64,000 bases of DNA. It comes from Phoronis australis (taxonomy: Eukaryota; Phoronida; Phoronidae). Location of the stretch: the NCBI GenBank assembly GCA_002633005.1, contig NMRA01000461.1:232864-296863 (forward strand), read 5' to 3'. The notes below the pieces were generated by a model. It made no database searches. It was given only the letters and a program-made list of their open reading frames with translations, and was not told the origin of the DNA. The translations under genes and the position numbers were made by a program. Shown one piece after another: positions 13,501 through 24,560 of this stretch (position 1 is its first letter; each line of letters starts with the position of its first letter).

Positions 13501-16500
13501 TGCTATGCTTTTAAATGCGTCGCTGAATTGTTTTACAAAAAATCCACTTCAACATGAGGGGTTATCCTGAACATTTGTCACGTGTCAAACTACATCTCGT
13601 TAGGAAAGCACGTAAGTGCTTCTTTACATCAACATCAAAATAAGTGCCACCGAAGATGAACGAACATTTTCGTTATGGCGTCGACAAATGTCTCACCTGG
13701 GATAAACATCAAACAGATTGATATCGGGCTCTGAAAATAGTCTGGAATTTGGACTAAACGGGATCGTGTAATTGATACCGTTATTGCGCTATGGATTTAC
13801 TTTTTCATCCTAAATTTTACTAAGACCAAGGGTTGCCTGATCCAATTAAAATCAAACACCATAGTAGTTATGCATGTCTTAACTGAAGATATTTGGCTAA
13901 ATTGACCGACTATTGGATAAAAAACCTGATAATCACGATAACGTCAGCTTTAAGGTCTGGGTCTTTCGGGATCTTGATGTGAATAGAACGCATACCGAGT
14001 TACCAGTATCCAACATAGTTGCAGGTACGTGTACTTAAACAATAATTAGCCACAACTTGCAGCTATCCAAATAAATTGTGAGTGCATCGATTTAAATGAG
14101 TTACCTATAATGTATTAACAAACTACTGCAATACGTATCCGGCTGCGCATTTTTCAGGATAGACAGGCTTATCAGTTTGGCAAAATACTTGTATTGTTTA
14201 TTCAATGTTTGAATGTTTTGCTAGCATGTCCCCATTCACTTAAAGAAAAGAAATAAAGTGATGCACATCAACCCTTTTAAGATACAAAGGGACGTACGCG
14301 TCACGGAACTGCAGTGATTTTAAAAAGACAACGCACAGGCACAGCAATTATTCAAACTCATGTTTTTTTTTCATTCTCGACCCTGTCGTTCCTCCATGTG
14401 CAGGTAGACCAAAAACGCTCTAGTTCGTCATTGTGACAACTGCCTCCCGTTCAGTAACGCTATATGCTCGCTAAAAAGCAAGACTTCGTGACATTACGTG
14501 AGATATTGCCGTGCATTTTAAATGAAAACACGTGACTTTGACTAAGTTTTAGGTACGTCCTAGCATAGGTCCTAGCGTCTACTGAACGCGCGCTTGATCT
14601 CATCATTATATATTTCTGCCCAAAGCATCCCACACCAACTCTATGGACAGGCCCCTACTCCGCCTACAAAGGACGCTTTTACATCTACGCAGAGGCAAGT
14701 TGGATAGCTCGTGGGGCCGCGACAAGACTTTTGTTGGGACGTAAAAATTCAACCAGTAAGTACTGATATGAGGTAACGACAATGCGCACTTTCAAAAGCA
14801 CAAATTTCTTGTTGTTTTAATAGTGCACGGTACCTTATATTTAAAGTCCTGAAAGTGCTCTGCCGAATAGTCAATTACAGGTCACCCCGGAACTAACAAA
14901 ACAAAGATGCAGTCGATTTGCTCACAACATAATATTTAGGATTTTAACAATTGAATTCATTGTTTTTCTGAAGCGCTGTGAAAACTTCGAATATCTATTT
15001 GAAGAAGGCGAATGATGCTCAGTTGTCCAAAACAACTTCAAACAGGCAAAGATGCCATAAATGGTCAGCTGGCCAAAACTTGATACCTGTTCTTGAATAA
15101 AGTTTCGATGAGTCTTTTCGCATACTACATACACAACAATCATCTAAAACGTGTCACAGAAGAAACATAACTCTTACAAATCAGTTTTGAGGTTGAAAGC
15201 CTCACAATTACGAATGCACAATGCTACTGATGTTTTGATTAGGAGATAGTCTCATTAAACTTGGCTTATGATAACGGGGTAGATTGGTACCATACGGTTT
15301 GTAATTATGCAAGTACGGCTCTCGTTTCTTGACATGTCGTGCTGGTTCATGGTATACAGTGTATCTTTCAAGGAACAACACATGTTTGTTTACGGTGGTT
15401 AGGACTCTTTCAAATTTTATTGGAGTTTGGCTAGGTTACCAGGTCAACGTTGCAGTTTTCAGCTTGGCAACCCCTTGAGTGTAACAACGTATTCATGAGA
15501 AAGATCCTTTTTGTAGCACGACTTTGCCATGGAAATGAAATTTGGTGATTTTGTGAGGCTGGCTATGAAGCTCCGTCAATTGCCTATTTTTTCGTCAAGT
15601 GCCTATTTACTCAACGACCTTATAGTGCGCTGGCATGAAAACAAAGGAAATGGATACTTGTCCTTGGGCGACGTCCATCACAACCAAAATGTGCGTTTGC
15701 ATTAGTCTGTGAAATTTCCATTTACTGTTTTTGCTACGATATGAACCTGTAGTACCAAATGTGTCCGATAGTAATAGGGTAGTCTGGTTCAAAACGATTT
15801 TTATAGAACACACATACATCGGGATGAAGTCATTAAGATTAGGTAATGCCTGATGCTTACAGAAAATATTAAAAAAACAACACCCACTTGCTTTTTGAAA
15901 TCACGTCCGAATGCCCCTCTGGGGTGAAATCTAATGCGACTTATACATCGGACTTCAAAACCGAGTTTTTTGATACTGTGGTTCTGTATTGGAATTTTCG
16001 AGGGTAGAGATAAATGTCTAGCATTCTTTCATAGGTTAATATCATACAATGGTAATTAGGCCGCCGTTTTTTTATTTCATATATTTTACAACTTACGCAA
16101 TATATCAAATATAAATTTTATTCTAGTACGTATACATTTTTGACGTTTCGTTACAACAAGGTACTAATATTTCAAAAATACGGGAAGCAGGCGTCATCTT
16201 GAATTACATTCCTAAAACGGGATATGTGGTACATTAAAAACAACATGTACATGTAACTAGACCTTGGAATAAAAAAACATTTGCATCTGTTATTATCGAA
16301 AGTATACAAAACAGGTTCATCACTCTGAAACACACAACAGCAATTTCTTGAGGGAAAATTATGTAAAACATCTACATGACGTTTCTTACGTGGCCAACAG
16401 CAACTATATAATGTTTCCCCGGAATTCATCCTTGTGTAGAACTCAAAAGTATACCTAAAAAACAAATCGTTTTATTTTTTTTTCTAAAGCCATACACAGG

Positions 16501-18338
16501 CAATAAGTTTGACCAATGTTACTGTTGTTTTGCCTGCATGACTATCAATTTATCATCATCGTCCTAGCGCTGGCAAAACCATTCTGTCTGACGTTTGCGT
16601 ACAATATGCACGGTTGCCACATGGGGTCGCTAAGAGTTCGCCTCGTAAACTCAAACGGAGACATGGGACATCTTATCTGGTCTACACAAGGAAACAAATT
16701 GTATCGATGGAGAACGGCCAAAGTACACGTGGACCGAACGGACACGGTGCAGGTAGGAACGAAGATATACATGTAGCACATCTTAACTAGATGCCCCAAA
16801 GAGCTTAAAATATACAGGCGTGGACGCAAAAACTAAAATTTCACAAGTATTCGTCAGATCACTCGAGCACGTCCGATAATCCACGTCAGCCGCGGTTTTC
16901 TCATCAGAGACACATGTCACCATGTTCTTAACGAGTTAGGAAAGCGGACGGAGAAAAAATACCCATTTTAAACTACCTACGGGGGGTACAAAATACACTG
17001 GGAGACGTCATCGTCTTCTTAATGGAAAGTACTTGTTAAATTTAATGAAAATCCATCTAGGGACTTCAAAGATAATGAGTGAAAAATTAAAACTGCCACC
17101 AGGGGCAGACCGGTACTCCAATCGTTCTGAAAGTCATTGTCTTCTCTCATTAGCTTCTTAGAAAAAAAGATTCTAAATTCCCTGATCATAATTCTACGAG
17201 TTTTATACATACCACCTCGGACGCCGCTGCTGGACGTCGGGACGCGAAGGCAGAAATGGCTGCACTGTGCACACACTTACAAATATATGGGGGCATAATT
17301 AAATTTACATTTTATTCATCAATAACTTACCAACATCACAGTTGATACCAAAAAGGCCGACAATGTACTTAACGTTTCTCAATAAACATAAGTAAATTAC
17401 CTATGTCAATGCGTATGCAAGATACTAGAACAAATGTGCAGTTAAGGGACACTGGCTGCTTGAGTGAATGTTACTATTTCCATTCAGATGTGTGTAATAT
17501 ACATAATATGTAAAAATGATTATTTCTATTCTTTCTTTCGACCTCTTGTCCCTTGTATACCGAAAATATCCCCAAACAACTGCAAGAGTCGATTGTCTGA
17601 AAATGTCACTGAACTTCAGCCAGTCAGTGCAACGCACTGGTAGTAGGCTCCATACCTTTTTCTTTTGCATATACTGATTTGAGTGTTAAACTAGTACAGG
17701 ACTGTCTTTGAAAACCCACTTTCATAAGGGTATGTAACAGTACCAGACAGTCCTGGGATGGAAACATATTTTTACCTCGGGCGCACATCCATATCACACA
17801 AGCCATAAACTCTGCCGCCCAAGAAACATTCTTCGAAATCAGAGCCTAAACTGCATACATGTACGGAACCAGCACTCGTACCACAGAGGAACGAGGCGGA
17901 TTGAGGTGATAGAAGAGACTCTGTCAGCATTTCGGTCACTTACATTGAAAATTGTCCATCCAGTGCTCAAATTGTCACGGTTATGGCAGCGTAATAATTT
18001 GTAACGATGAGCCACACACTGTGACATACAGTAAACGTCCCAGTCAGGCTGGTTTGTGTGAATAACGAACATGCAATTCCTTCCAAGCCAAGAAATCGAA
18101 CCTAATCTATTTAGGACAGTGGCTTGAAACCAGTACTCTTAAAGTAATTGTCTTATTGTGCAGTTCCTATCCCAAAAGATGAATTCCCTAATGCATTGCA
18201 TAACGCTCTGTTGACTCTGCGCTAACTATCGCTAACTACTCGTTGCAGGTGGCGTTCGAAGCTATACGAGGGTGGGGTCCTAGATCTGACATAGCGCTCG
18301 ACTTCATTCGGATCCACACTACGTCATCGTGCCCTTAA
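1443..18338 (+). CDS. Gene A: CUB-MAM-MAM protein (multi-exon, 5' incomplete)
   Basis: Ten exons (1443-1552, 2323-2447, 2995-3146, 5148-5236, 8096-8222, 9706-9884, 10676-10846, 14626-14755, 16568-16752, 18249-18338) join in one frame for 451 codons. Domain order is CUB, MAM1, MAM2, stop. The CUB domain is bounded by phase-1 introns, as is usual for shuffled extracellular modules. CUB and MAM domains are beta-sandwich modules of secreted or membrane proteins used in protein-protein and cell-cell recognition. No transmembrane segment or GPI-like tail follows MAM2; the protein ends with the last MAM cysteine plus one residue, so a secreted product is inferred. The signal-peptide exon and any further N-terminal domains were not found and may lie before the window. 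A tandem paralog starts at 41,031. Exon borders are read by eye; there is no transcript evidence. Confidence 0.85.
2323..2447 (+). CDS. Gene A exon: CUB domain, middle
   Basis: Acceptor GTTTTAG, donor AA|GTGAGT; phase 0 in, phase 2 out. It encodes the strand VQLTFTDFDV and the third CUB cysteine in the context DKCDHFVQI, matching the family pattern of a hydrophobic strand followed by C-D-x-(V/L)-x-(I/V). The frame joins exactly to the neighbouring exons. Confidence 0.85.
2995..3146 (+). CDS. Gene A exon: CUB domain, end
   Basis: Acceptor TTTTAACAG, donor TTG|GTAAGG; phase 2 in, phase 1 out. It carries the fourth CUB cysteine as YCG and ends with a GFKFTAKV strand typical of the CUB C-terminus. 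The phase-1 exit joins in frame to the MAM exon at 5148, so CUB and MAM1 are separated by only a few residues. Confidence 0.85.
3278..3574. mobile_element. hAT-like MITE (297 bp)
   Basis: The left end reads CAGGGGCGGATCCAG and the right end is the inverse of CAGTAGCGGATTTAG. Runs of G and C lie just inside the ends. CAG...CTG ends with a GGCGGATYYAG core are typical of non-autonomous hAT elements. The 8-base flanks match at only four positions, so no convincing target-site duplication is seen. It lies in the gene A intron after the CUB domain. Similar ends occur at 1-21, 26,564, 28,923-29,193, 34,068-34,194 and near 38,310. Confidence 0.55.
4164..4183. repeat. (TA)n microsatellite
   Basis: A short perfect run of alternating TA in the gene A intron before MAM1. 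Confidence 0.8.
4764..4832 (+). repeat. tRNA-like SINE head or tRNA pseudogene
   Basis: The block has a box-A-like stretch (GGTCTGGTCGATAAGTGC) and a good box B (GAGTTCGAGTC) with about the spacing of a tRNA gene. A clean acceptor stem cannot be formed, so a tRNA-derived SINE or a dead tRNA is more likely than a working tRNA gene. Confidence 0.35.
5148..5236 (+). CDS. Gene A exon: MAM1 start
   Basis: Acceptor TTTGCAG, donor TCC|GTAAGT; phase 1 in, phase 0 out. It encodes the MAM opening SCTFNDGHLCGW with both cysteines of the first disulfide, then DDFDW, the aromatic/acid motif usual near the start of the domain. The gene B counterpart at 41,031 has the same length (89 bases) and differs by a few residues. 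Confidence 0.9.
5811..6206. repeat. Dispersed repeat, copy 1 (about 396 bp)
   Basis: Near-identical to 55,809-56,206. It starts at AAGGAGCATGCCACCCAAAA and ends near GGAGATAATTTCG. More diverged pieces are at 61,376-61,500 (same strand) and 24,180-24,375 (opposite strand). The two good copies lie in non-equivalent introns of genes A and B, so they are separate insertions of a mobile repeat rather than part of the gene duplication. No coding sequence is seen. Confidence 0.7.
6600..7270 (+). repeat. Dispersed repeat, copy inverted at 22.06-23.10 kb
   Basis: Several blocks of this stretch reappear in reverse complement at 22,060-23,100. Examples are the block around 6,860-6,920 with 22,850-22,915, and 7,130-7,250 with 22,070-22,190. 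The two are diverged. It is probably an old transposon family; no intact ORF is seen. Confidence 0.5.
8096..8222 (+). CDS. Gene A exon: MAM1 second segment
   Basis: Acceptor CCTTTCCAG, donor GCAA|GTACGG; phase 0 in, phase 1 out. It encodes TGPSGGD then YIYAD, matching the MAM pattern tGPxxDhT...GxYxYxE. It has the same length (127 bases) as the exon at 45,605 in gene B. Confidence 0.9.
8223..9705. other. Gene A intron 5
   Basis: No gene is recognised. The segment 8,955-9,110 aligns with gene B from 47,607 onward. That fixes the exact right border of the large repeat inserted in the gene B intron. Confidence 0.6.
8365..8460. repeat. Polypurine tract
   Basis: About 95 bases almost entirely of G and A on the + strand, ending in a (GA)n run. 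It lies inside the gene A intron and is missing at the equivalent place in gene B. Such tracts can adopt triplex DNA; no function is shown here. Confidence 0.7.
9706..9884 (+). CDS. Gene A exon: MAM1 third segment
   Basis: Acceptor TTTTTCAG; phase 1 in, phase 0 out at AAG|GTGACA. It encodes the strand YSFSFKWHMFG and a GxLxLSMV strand of MAM. The position that is the third MAM cysteine in MAM2 (CLTFAYNMHG) is not cysteine here. The donor lacks G at +5. Read-through would add four codons and stop (TGA at 9,897-9,899). Same length (179 bases) as the gene B exon at 49,185. Confidence 0.88.
10440..10560. repeat. (CA)n-rich microsatellite
   Basis: An imperfect alternating purine-pyrimidine CA/CG-rich stretch in the intron just upstream of the exon at 10,676. 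The equivalent gene B intron lacks it. Confidence 0.8.
10676..10846 (+). CDS. Gene A exon: MAM1 end plus MAM2 start
   Basis: Acceptor TGTTACAG, donor GAA|GTAAGT; phase 0 both sides. It encodes the MAM1 terminal motif GDIALDTFVM, then after a short linker the MAM2 opening SCDFENDSLCSY with its first cysteine pair. The two domains are thus fused within a single exon. MAM1 ends without its usual last cysteine. Same length (171 bases) as the gene B exon at 50,458. Confidence 0.9.
12315..12557 (+). other. Intronic ORF shared with gene B (unknown)
   Basis: An 80-codon open frame lies in the gene A intron between the exons at 10,676 and 14,626. From about 12,396 to 12,545 it aligns in the same frame with 51,309-51,460 in the matching gene B intron. 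Shared short motifs include TQSIRE against TQNIRE, and RHRPITL against RHQPLTL. At least seven codon pairs differ only by a synonymous change, and the two gaps are each three bases. The gene B copy has a stop and a frameshift upstream of this part. No domain is recognised, and no good donor follows. It could be an old domesticated or dead coding unit, or an unrecognised exon. Confidence 0.35.
14442..14595 (-). mobile_element. GTTCAGTA-type MITE, copy 1 (154 bp)
   Basis: The inverted ends contain CCTCCCGTTCAGTAACGC at the left and TCTACTGAACGCGCG at the right. Gene B reads straight through at this point (GTGACAACT followed directly by AATCTCATTC at about 55,209-55,220), so this copy entered gene A after the duplication. 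It stops about 30 bases before the splice acceptor of the exon at 14,626. Other copies: 24,420-24,560, 47,137-47,290, 50,095-50,243. Confidence 0.75.
14626..14755 (+). CDS. Gene A exon: MAM2 second segment
   Basis: Acceptor TGCCCAAAG, donor ACCA|GTAAGT; phase 0 in, phase 1 out. It encodes WTGP...YKGRFYIYAEAS, the canonical MAM tGP/YxYxEaS motif, and ends in a charged strand. Same length (130 bases) as the gene B exon at 55,242. Confidence 0.9.
14756..16567. other. Gene A intron 8
   Basis: No gene is recognised. The segment 14,900-15,260 aligns with 57,880-58,420 of gene B, where an extra MITE (57,999-58,177) interrupts it. This intron is about 1.8 kb here against 5.7 kb in gene B. Confidence 0.6.
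16568..16752 (+). CDS. Gene A exon: MAM2 third segment
   Basis: Acceptor GTCCTAG, donor CAG|GTAGGA; phase 1 in, phase 0 out. It encodes KPFCLTFAYNMHG, the classic MAM CLxFxYxMxG motif with the third cysteine. It then has GSLRVRLV, the lipophilic strand around LIWSTQG, and a W-x-x-AKVHV strand. Same length (185 bases) as the gene B exon at 61,066. Confidence 0.92.
16753..18248. other. Gene A intron 9
   Basis: No gene or intact repeat is recognised. Blocks at 17,200-17,340 and 17,820-18,070 align with 61,660-61,760 and 62,225-62,400 of gene B. Confidence 0.6.
18249..18338 (+). CDS. Gene A last coding exon: MAM2 end
   Basis: Acceptor CGTTGCAG, phase 0. It encodes VAFEAIRGWG...SDIALDFIRI and the final MAM cysteine (SSCP), then stop taa at 18,336-18,338. 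There is no membrane anchor after the domain. Confidence 0.92.
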   Translation: MAFEAIRGWGPRSDIALDFIRIHTTSSCP

Positions 18339-18445
18339 CTATGTGACATAACAAGGATTTGATCTTGTCTCAGGTCTTGCTCGAACTTGGTAATTGAGAT
18401 CCCACGAAGTTCAAATTATTATAAACCTGTACGTCACTTTGAGCT

Positions 18446-18466
18446 AATAAAGACCTGCCTAATAAA
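18446..18466 (+). terminator. Poly(A) signals of gene A
   Basis: Two AATAAA hexamers, at 18,446 and 18,461, lie about 110 and 125 bases after the stop codon. The first is also present downstream of gene B (62,679). Confidence 0.6.
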
Positions 18467-21400
18467 CCCCTGTCTCTCTTGATTTGGATCTAAACACAAT
18501 TTTTGTTGACAAATGTTGTTCTGAGTGATGGAGCTACTGTAGTTTACGTAATGGACATGTAGAATTGCGAATCATTACGAGTGCCTGAGTTCAGGGATGG
18601 CAAGGTGCATTGAAGCTGAACCAAACTCAACGGAGAATGAAGATCCCAGTTCACATAAATTCTCATAGCTGTGTCATTTTAAGAACTTCATCCGCCAGTG
18701 CTCTATCAATAGGTCCGTCCCATAATACACGGCGGTAGAGCTCTCGTTTTACCTGAGTAAAGAAAGCGCGTGACATCGTTTTGGAAATCATCCACATTTT
18801 CTTGTCTCAGTTTGGTGTCGACAAAACGGATGATTCGACATCCCGTATCCACGGATTTAGTCCATTTTATAATACTTTCTCAGCTCTGACTGAGTAGCAG
18901 CCCACAGAACATCAGTAGAATTTTGTTGGCATTGGAAGGGCAAATAGAGTAATGGAGCGGAGCACATTTTAAAGATTCAGACAACAACAAATAACACGCG
19001 AACTAAAATGACACAAGAATGAGGTTGCAAATATGCCTAACGGATGTCAACGTCACCGCAATATTCGAGTGTCGCTGGGTAATCGAGAGCGGATCTACTA
19101 ATTACAAATTTTTAGTGATGGCGCTGTATCAGAATATGCGAATCGCTTAACGAAAATGAGAAGTACTTTCCAAACACAGTAAACGGATTTAAAAAAAAAA
19201 TCATCTTGGTTACAAAAACTTCGAATTACATAGTGCAAATTCACTCCAATGAGCTACAGGTTACTCGAACCTCTTAGATGTACCATCAGGAGACCACCGT
19301 GACATCTTAAAGGAATTAATAGGTACAGTGTACATGTATATAGAAAATAAATATGTTAATGCAGTTGACCAGTGCAACGATGATCTTAAAACTTGTTAAA
19401 ATCAACACTTGATGAATGGGCGTCATACATGTAGCTACATCTACAACATCACATTCGGTCGTCTTGTGAAGCTTCATGCATCAGATATACAAGTTCGAAT
19501 AGACGTATCCCAACCCATGAGATGAAGATATGCATTGTTGCGAAAAGAATCCAAACACAATGTCAGGTCCACATTTTGACGAACAAATATATAAGAGGAG
19601 TGCATCTCTGGTGCAGACTTTGTTAAAATGCCGGGATACGAAACTCGTTGTTTGGTAAATTCTTGCATGTCAAAATTGTCTAATATTACCTCTTGAGTTT
19701 TTTTTGTGCTGTAGCTCCCGATGCCACTACTGAGATGTGGTTCGCACATACGTCACGACACGTAAGACTGGCAGCGCCCGCCACTCGGTATTATAATTCT
19801 TTGATTTTCGCCATTTTGGTATGCGCAAGCGTAGCTGGGAAATAAATTGTTGTAGTTTTTGCAGCTAGCATTTCAGTTCAATAACTACATGTAACTGTGT
19901 ACGTACTTGGTTAAAATGCTTACAGATTTGCAAAAATTGTGAGTGCGTTATTTAAACCAGACACTCGGGTTGTGATGGAATCTACAATGAGCACGTGGAA
20001 ATTGGGAAATGATACTGCTTCTGTGAAATAATACGATATGACAGGAGAAAATAAATCATGAAAAGTGTGTGCTGTGCATATACTGTCTGAACTGTGTCAA
20101 TCGCAAAATGACATCTACCGTAGAGAATGAGTCATCGTCATCTATCCAATGGTATGGTCAACAACAAACCAGGGAACACCTGAAAAAACAGGGATGTGTC
20201 AAAAACAAACTTAAAAATAGAACACCATGAACATAGTAAATCTGGTCTAAACATAGTAACTACGTTATTATTTTTACAGACATGTCATTCATTTTTGCTG
20301 TAATCGGAGCCTTTTCTGTAAAAACACTGACGAAAAATCAAAATATGGTCAAGCGTCAAAATGCATTGCTTGTTGGAGGCTCTGACACGTAGAATCTGTG
20401 AGTATTGTAAGCTATAATTCTTGGTAACTGTTTTGGCCTGGTCGAGCAATGATTGTATTTGGGAACTATTTCGAAAAAGAGATTGCCAGTGAAAGCCGAA
20501 GCGAAGGCTTGAAAACTTTATTATGAACATCGCAAAATGCTTAAAAATTACCAAAAATACGTACGTATAGCAGTTTGGCGCTACGTTATGGCAAATATCA
20601 GTAGGAAATATATATTTCCCGTATTGGTTGAGGTACTAACTCCTTTGTCACACGCGAGTCGGTTGTACGGTACGGAATAATTCAATGAGTTACCCACAAA
20701 CGGCAATTGCCGGTTCATCAAGGAAGGTTAGGGAAGAGTGTGGAGTTATCGATGCCGTGCCTTTCCGTCACAAATCGGCAATTTCCTCTTGGGCCTTTTG
20801 GGGGTATTTTTCAGCCCTGAAGGCGAATTTGTTGCAAACTCGCTGTAGCAGGACACCGTAAATTGTATTACAGAAAGAACAGTTGCTCATGGTTTGTTGA
20901 AACCCTGTTTTGTGTAAAATTTATTGAGTTTCGTGTTTCATATGAAAGGCAGAAGTGAAACACACGTGGAATTTCTAATGCCGAGTGTCATACTCTGTAG
21001 TGAATATACAGAGTATTGGACTCAATGAAAGGTAGAAACCGCCTGTGGTCTAAGTCACTTTTCATTTCACCAACGAGGTCTATACAACTGTACATGTACA
21101 TGTATGCTTTTGACCTACTTAGGATCTTGAACCAGGTTTGACTTTAGACTTGATCAGACCCAAGTTTAATACTGTTAAATAAGCCAGACCTCCATGATAT
21201 ACAGTTGGTGCTAATGAATGATGCAGCCGAGTACGTAGGACGCAGTTTTAGGGCAAGATGGGACTATTTTCAATAATTATTCACTTTTACGAAAATACAA
21301 GGTCAAACGTAGCAGGGTCGGCCAAGGATTTTTTGAAAGGGGACAAAGAACAAGAGGACAATTAAATATTTGGTATCACTAAAATCAAAGGAAAAAGGTG

Positions 21401-24179
21401 GTCCAAATCCCTCAACTTCTTGGATTCGCGTATTCAAGACCAAGTACATGTAGGTGCTGAAGGGTGTCCATCAAATTCCTCAGAATACGACTTGACGGGC
21501 ATGACGTAATCGTCGTACGTGCCCCGGCTTTGAGTGATTCTTCTGACCGAGTTCCACCTCCACTGGTTGCCACTTTGATGTTTCCGGCAAGAGGTCTTGC
21601 CCCCTCCCTTGGCAGCGAAAAATAAACACTAAATGACACTGAAATATATTTGGACATGTATCATGTTGCGGCCAATCGTGAGTATGTACACGTAATGTAC
21701 GTTAATGGATGTGCATGTGTTGGAATCAGAGATTACAATTTTCCTCAATTGTAAATTTTTATACGTTTTTCTGTAAACAATGTATTGACTAATTCTACTA
21801 GTGTGTGCCACTGCATACCCACGTGATCAAGGTTTTATTGAAACACTTCAATAATTTACTTGTTGGGTGGCTTGGATACTTTATAGGAGAATGTCACACG
21901 ATTTAATTAGAAGCACTTCCCTTTTAAAATGGGACTTTTCCACTTTGTCTCAAACTGAAATGTAATATTACATTATAGATAAATATCAACATTATGTCTT
22001 TAAATTTGGTTTGTACTCGAGAGGGGGTGATGATCGCTTGCGCGAACTATGAAGCTGAGCGGAAAGGGGGTATATCGTTTTCTTCGACTTCCTCGAAAGT
22101 CCATAATGCTTCGGAAGTGACTCGCAGTAGCGAAAAATAAATAGTACCCCGTTATACCAAGTGTGAGGCCGTAACCTTCTCCGCGTCTGTGAATTGTCAG
22201 CATTTCGCCGAAAGTGATTTAACTGACGATCGAATGCCTCCTTACCAAAGAGCTCATGCCAGGGCAGAAAAAGAGAATGAGGCTGAAGTCAGATGTTGTG
22301 CCTAGTGTGTTTTGTGTTCGACAGGCAGGAGACAAAGAAACGCGGTTGGGATTGGAGAATTGTAGCTGGCCATGAAAACACAAATAAAGAATTACAATTA
22401 AGTCAAGACGTCAGAACATAACGTTTGACATCACCCGTTTGATGACTGACTCATTCGTCAGGCTTCTATTTGGTCTCCTGGACTTAGGATATCTTCATGA
22501 GTTCATTTTCTCAGCGGCGTAAAAACGTCGTAAGCATACCTCTAATTCGACGCGGTGCAAAATCAGGATGGTCCGTGAGACACATCTGCTTTTCTCCAAG
22601 AAGGCGTTTCACCCGCGGATTTTCGTGGCAGCAAACGCGTCAGTCGTTTCCATTATCGTGACACCAAGATAACAAGTCACACAAACGGTTTTCGGACCAA
22701 TCCATGTGTTCCGTTGTCTGCGCACGTTCCCGGTGACTCTCTGTAGTATTTTTTGATCAGTGTATTCCAGTTCGAACTGATAACCTGTGGACCCTAACGA
22801 TCGACCTGTGATGTCTTCGTTCGATGAGAACTCGTTTACTGTACGTTGGGATTACGAGTTGCCACGTTGACGTTTACTATTGTGCGCTCTGTTTCAAAAT
22901 GAATTATTCTCACCCTAATATGCTTATATTGAATTGATATAAAGTCTGTGTCATTACTTGCAATGTGCAGTGCCATGGAGTGTTGAGTGCGAATCTTTTG
23001 AGAAGACAGCAGTTAATAAATCGATGCGTAACCGTATTTAGATGCAATGATCTAACTGACCGAGCACCGACCCGCGAGGCCGGGTGAGTGCATGGTAATT
23101 CAGTGTTTGCTAACAGAAAGCTGTTGTGAAACAATAAATTATTTTATATCCTACGGTCAGATGTTAAGGGTACCTTTTTTCATTTTTTATTTTTTTCTTA
23201 TTCTTTATACATTTATTGGCAATGAGAAAAACATTACAATACGACAAAAGACAAGGGACACCACAGACAAGCATAAAACACACGCATACCCCACATCTAA
23301 TGCTCTTGACTGCTTAAAAAAAAACTTTTCAAAGTTACACCATCTTTTCTGTATCAATTCTAAACTCAAATCCTTACGAGCTTTATGCTTTTTACTCATA
23401 TAATGTTCTTTGATGAAGTTAAAAAATCTACTTAGAAGTGATCTTTTTGATCCGAATTGTTGGATATAAATAAACTGTTACCCCAATAAATAAAAAATAT
23501 TTTTAGAATTATATTTTTATCAAAAAAGCCAAAAATAACGTTGTTGCAGAAGAGAGTGCCGTTAGGGGTATATTTATTTAGGTATACATACGTTATTAGA
23601 ATCATTGTTACAGTACAGCTTTTGCGATGACGATTCTGTAGAAGGGCAACTTGGCTTCGCGGCTACACGAACAACTGTAGTGAGTAGATTTACAGTTCCG
23701 CGGCTCATTCACCAAAATAAGTACGTCGTGCTTATTATTTCTTTGGAACACTAGTACAGTCTTTTCGTGATAGGAAGTTTACTTTCCAATTTTGGCTGGT
23801 TTATGTTCATGATGTCTTTAGTCCGGCTGCGACGGCCTGACCAATTCAGAGCTACACTGGCCGGGATAGCAAGTGTAAGTTGTGTGTCTAGAACTGAAAA
23901 AAATCACAAGCTTAAATTTACAACACAAAACTGTGTTCTCCTGTCAGTATTTCACGGATGAATAATTCGAATTTATCACCGAATCCAAACTTAAGCGACC
24001 GACCTTGGCAAATTGGTGTACTACCGATTTCTGTAGGCTACGGTACGCTCAAATACCTAGAAATCCGTAACAGCGAAATAAAACAATACATTTTTCAATA
24101 ACAAGATGTATTTGTAAGGGATTTACATTGCATTTTGATGATTTGTTTGTATAAAACGATAAATTCAAGAGAAAATCTG
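18467..24179. other. Intergenic region, no gene recognised
   Basis: The 3' flank 18,560-18,780 is similar to 62,800-63,020 after gene B, so the duplicated segment runs at least that far. Beyond it lie AT-rich unique-looking sequence and an inverted old repeat at 22,060-23,100. Small open frames here show no domain, splice context or duplicate and are not supported as genes. Confidence 0.5.
22060..23100 (-). repeat. Dispersed repeat, copy inverted to 6.60-7.27 kb
   Basis: Diverged reverse-complement partner of the repeat in gene A intron 4; see the entry at 6,600. The 22,850-22,915 block is the clearest match. Confidence 0.5.
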
Positions 24180-24419
24180 ACACAAGTAAGCGTGTTGAGA
24201 ACTACTGAACAGACTGCATTCGAACTTCTGACGTCATTGGTTAATTACAACATCTCCCTCTGTCGTCTGGTAACATAGCTGCACATATACTTGCTGTTAG
24301 CGTGTGGAAATAGTGGATGTATCGACATGAATTGATACAAAAAGGTTGCTGTTTGAGTGGCATTCTCCTTTAAATGTGGTTTTGCTATACAGTGTACCTA
24401 ATTTCTAGTCTAACAAAAC

Positions 24420-24560
24420 CAGGCACGCGATTAGTATCGCCAGAACCTACACAAGGACCTAACTAAAATCTAGCTTAAGTCACGTGTTAAAATATACGGA
24501 AATATCTCACGTATTTTCACGATGTCTTGCTTTAAGCGAGGACCTAGCAGGCTAGGAGGC
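24420..24560 (+). mobile_element. GTTCAGTA-type MITE, diverged copy
   Basis: Starts CAGGCACGCGATTAGTATCG and ends GGCTAGGAGGCAGG. It shares the internal TAAGTCACGTGTTAAAATA and TCTTGCTTTAAGCGAGGACC blocks with the other copies. The terminal repeats are partly decayed. Confidence 0.6.

Larger units (their letters stand above)
10847..14625. other. Gene A intron 7
   Basis: It contains the unknown ORF at 12,315 and a 154-bp MITE at 14,442-14,595. The rest is AT-rich with no recognised gene; several blocks align with 50,630-55,240 of gene B. At about 13,952 a single TTTAA marks the site that in gene B is filled by a THAP-type transposon. Confidence 0.6.
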
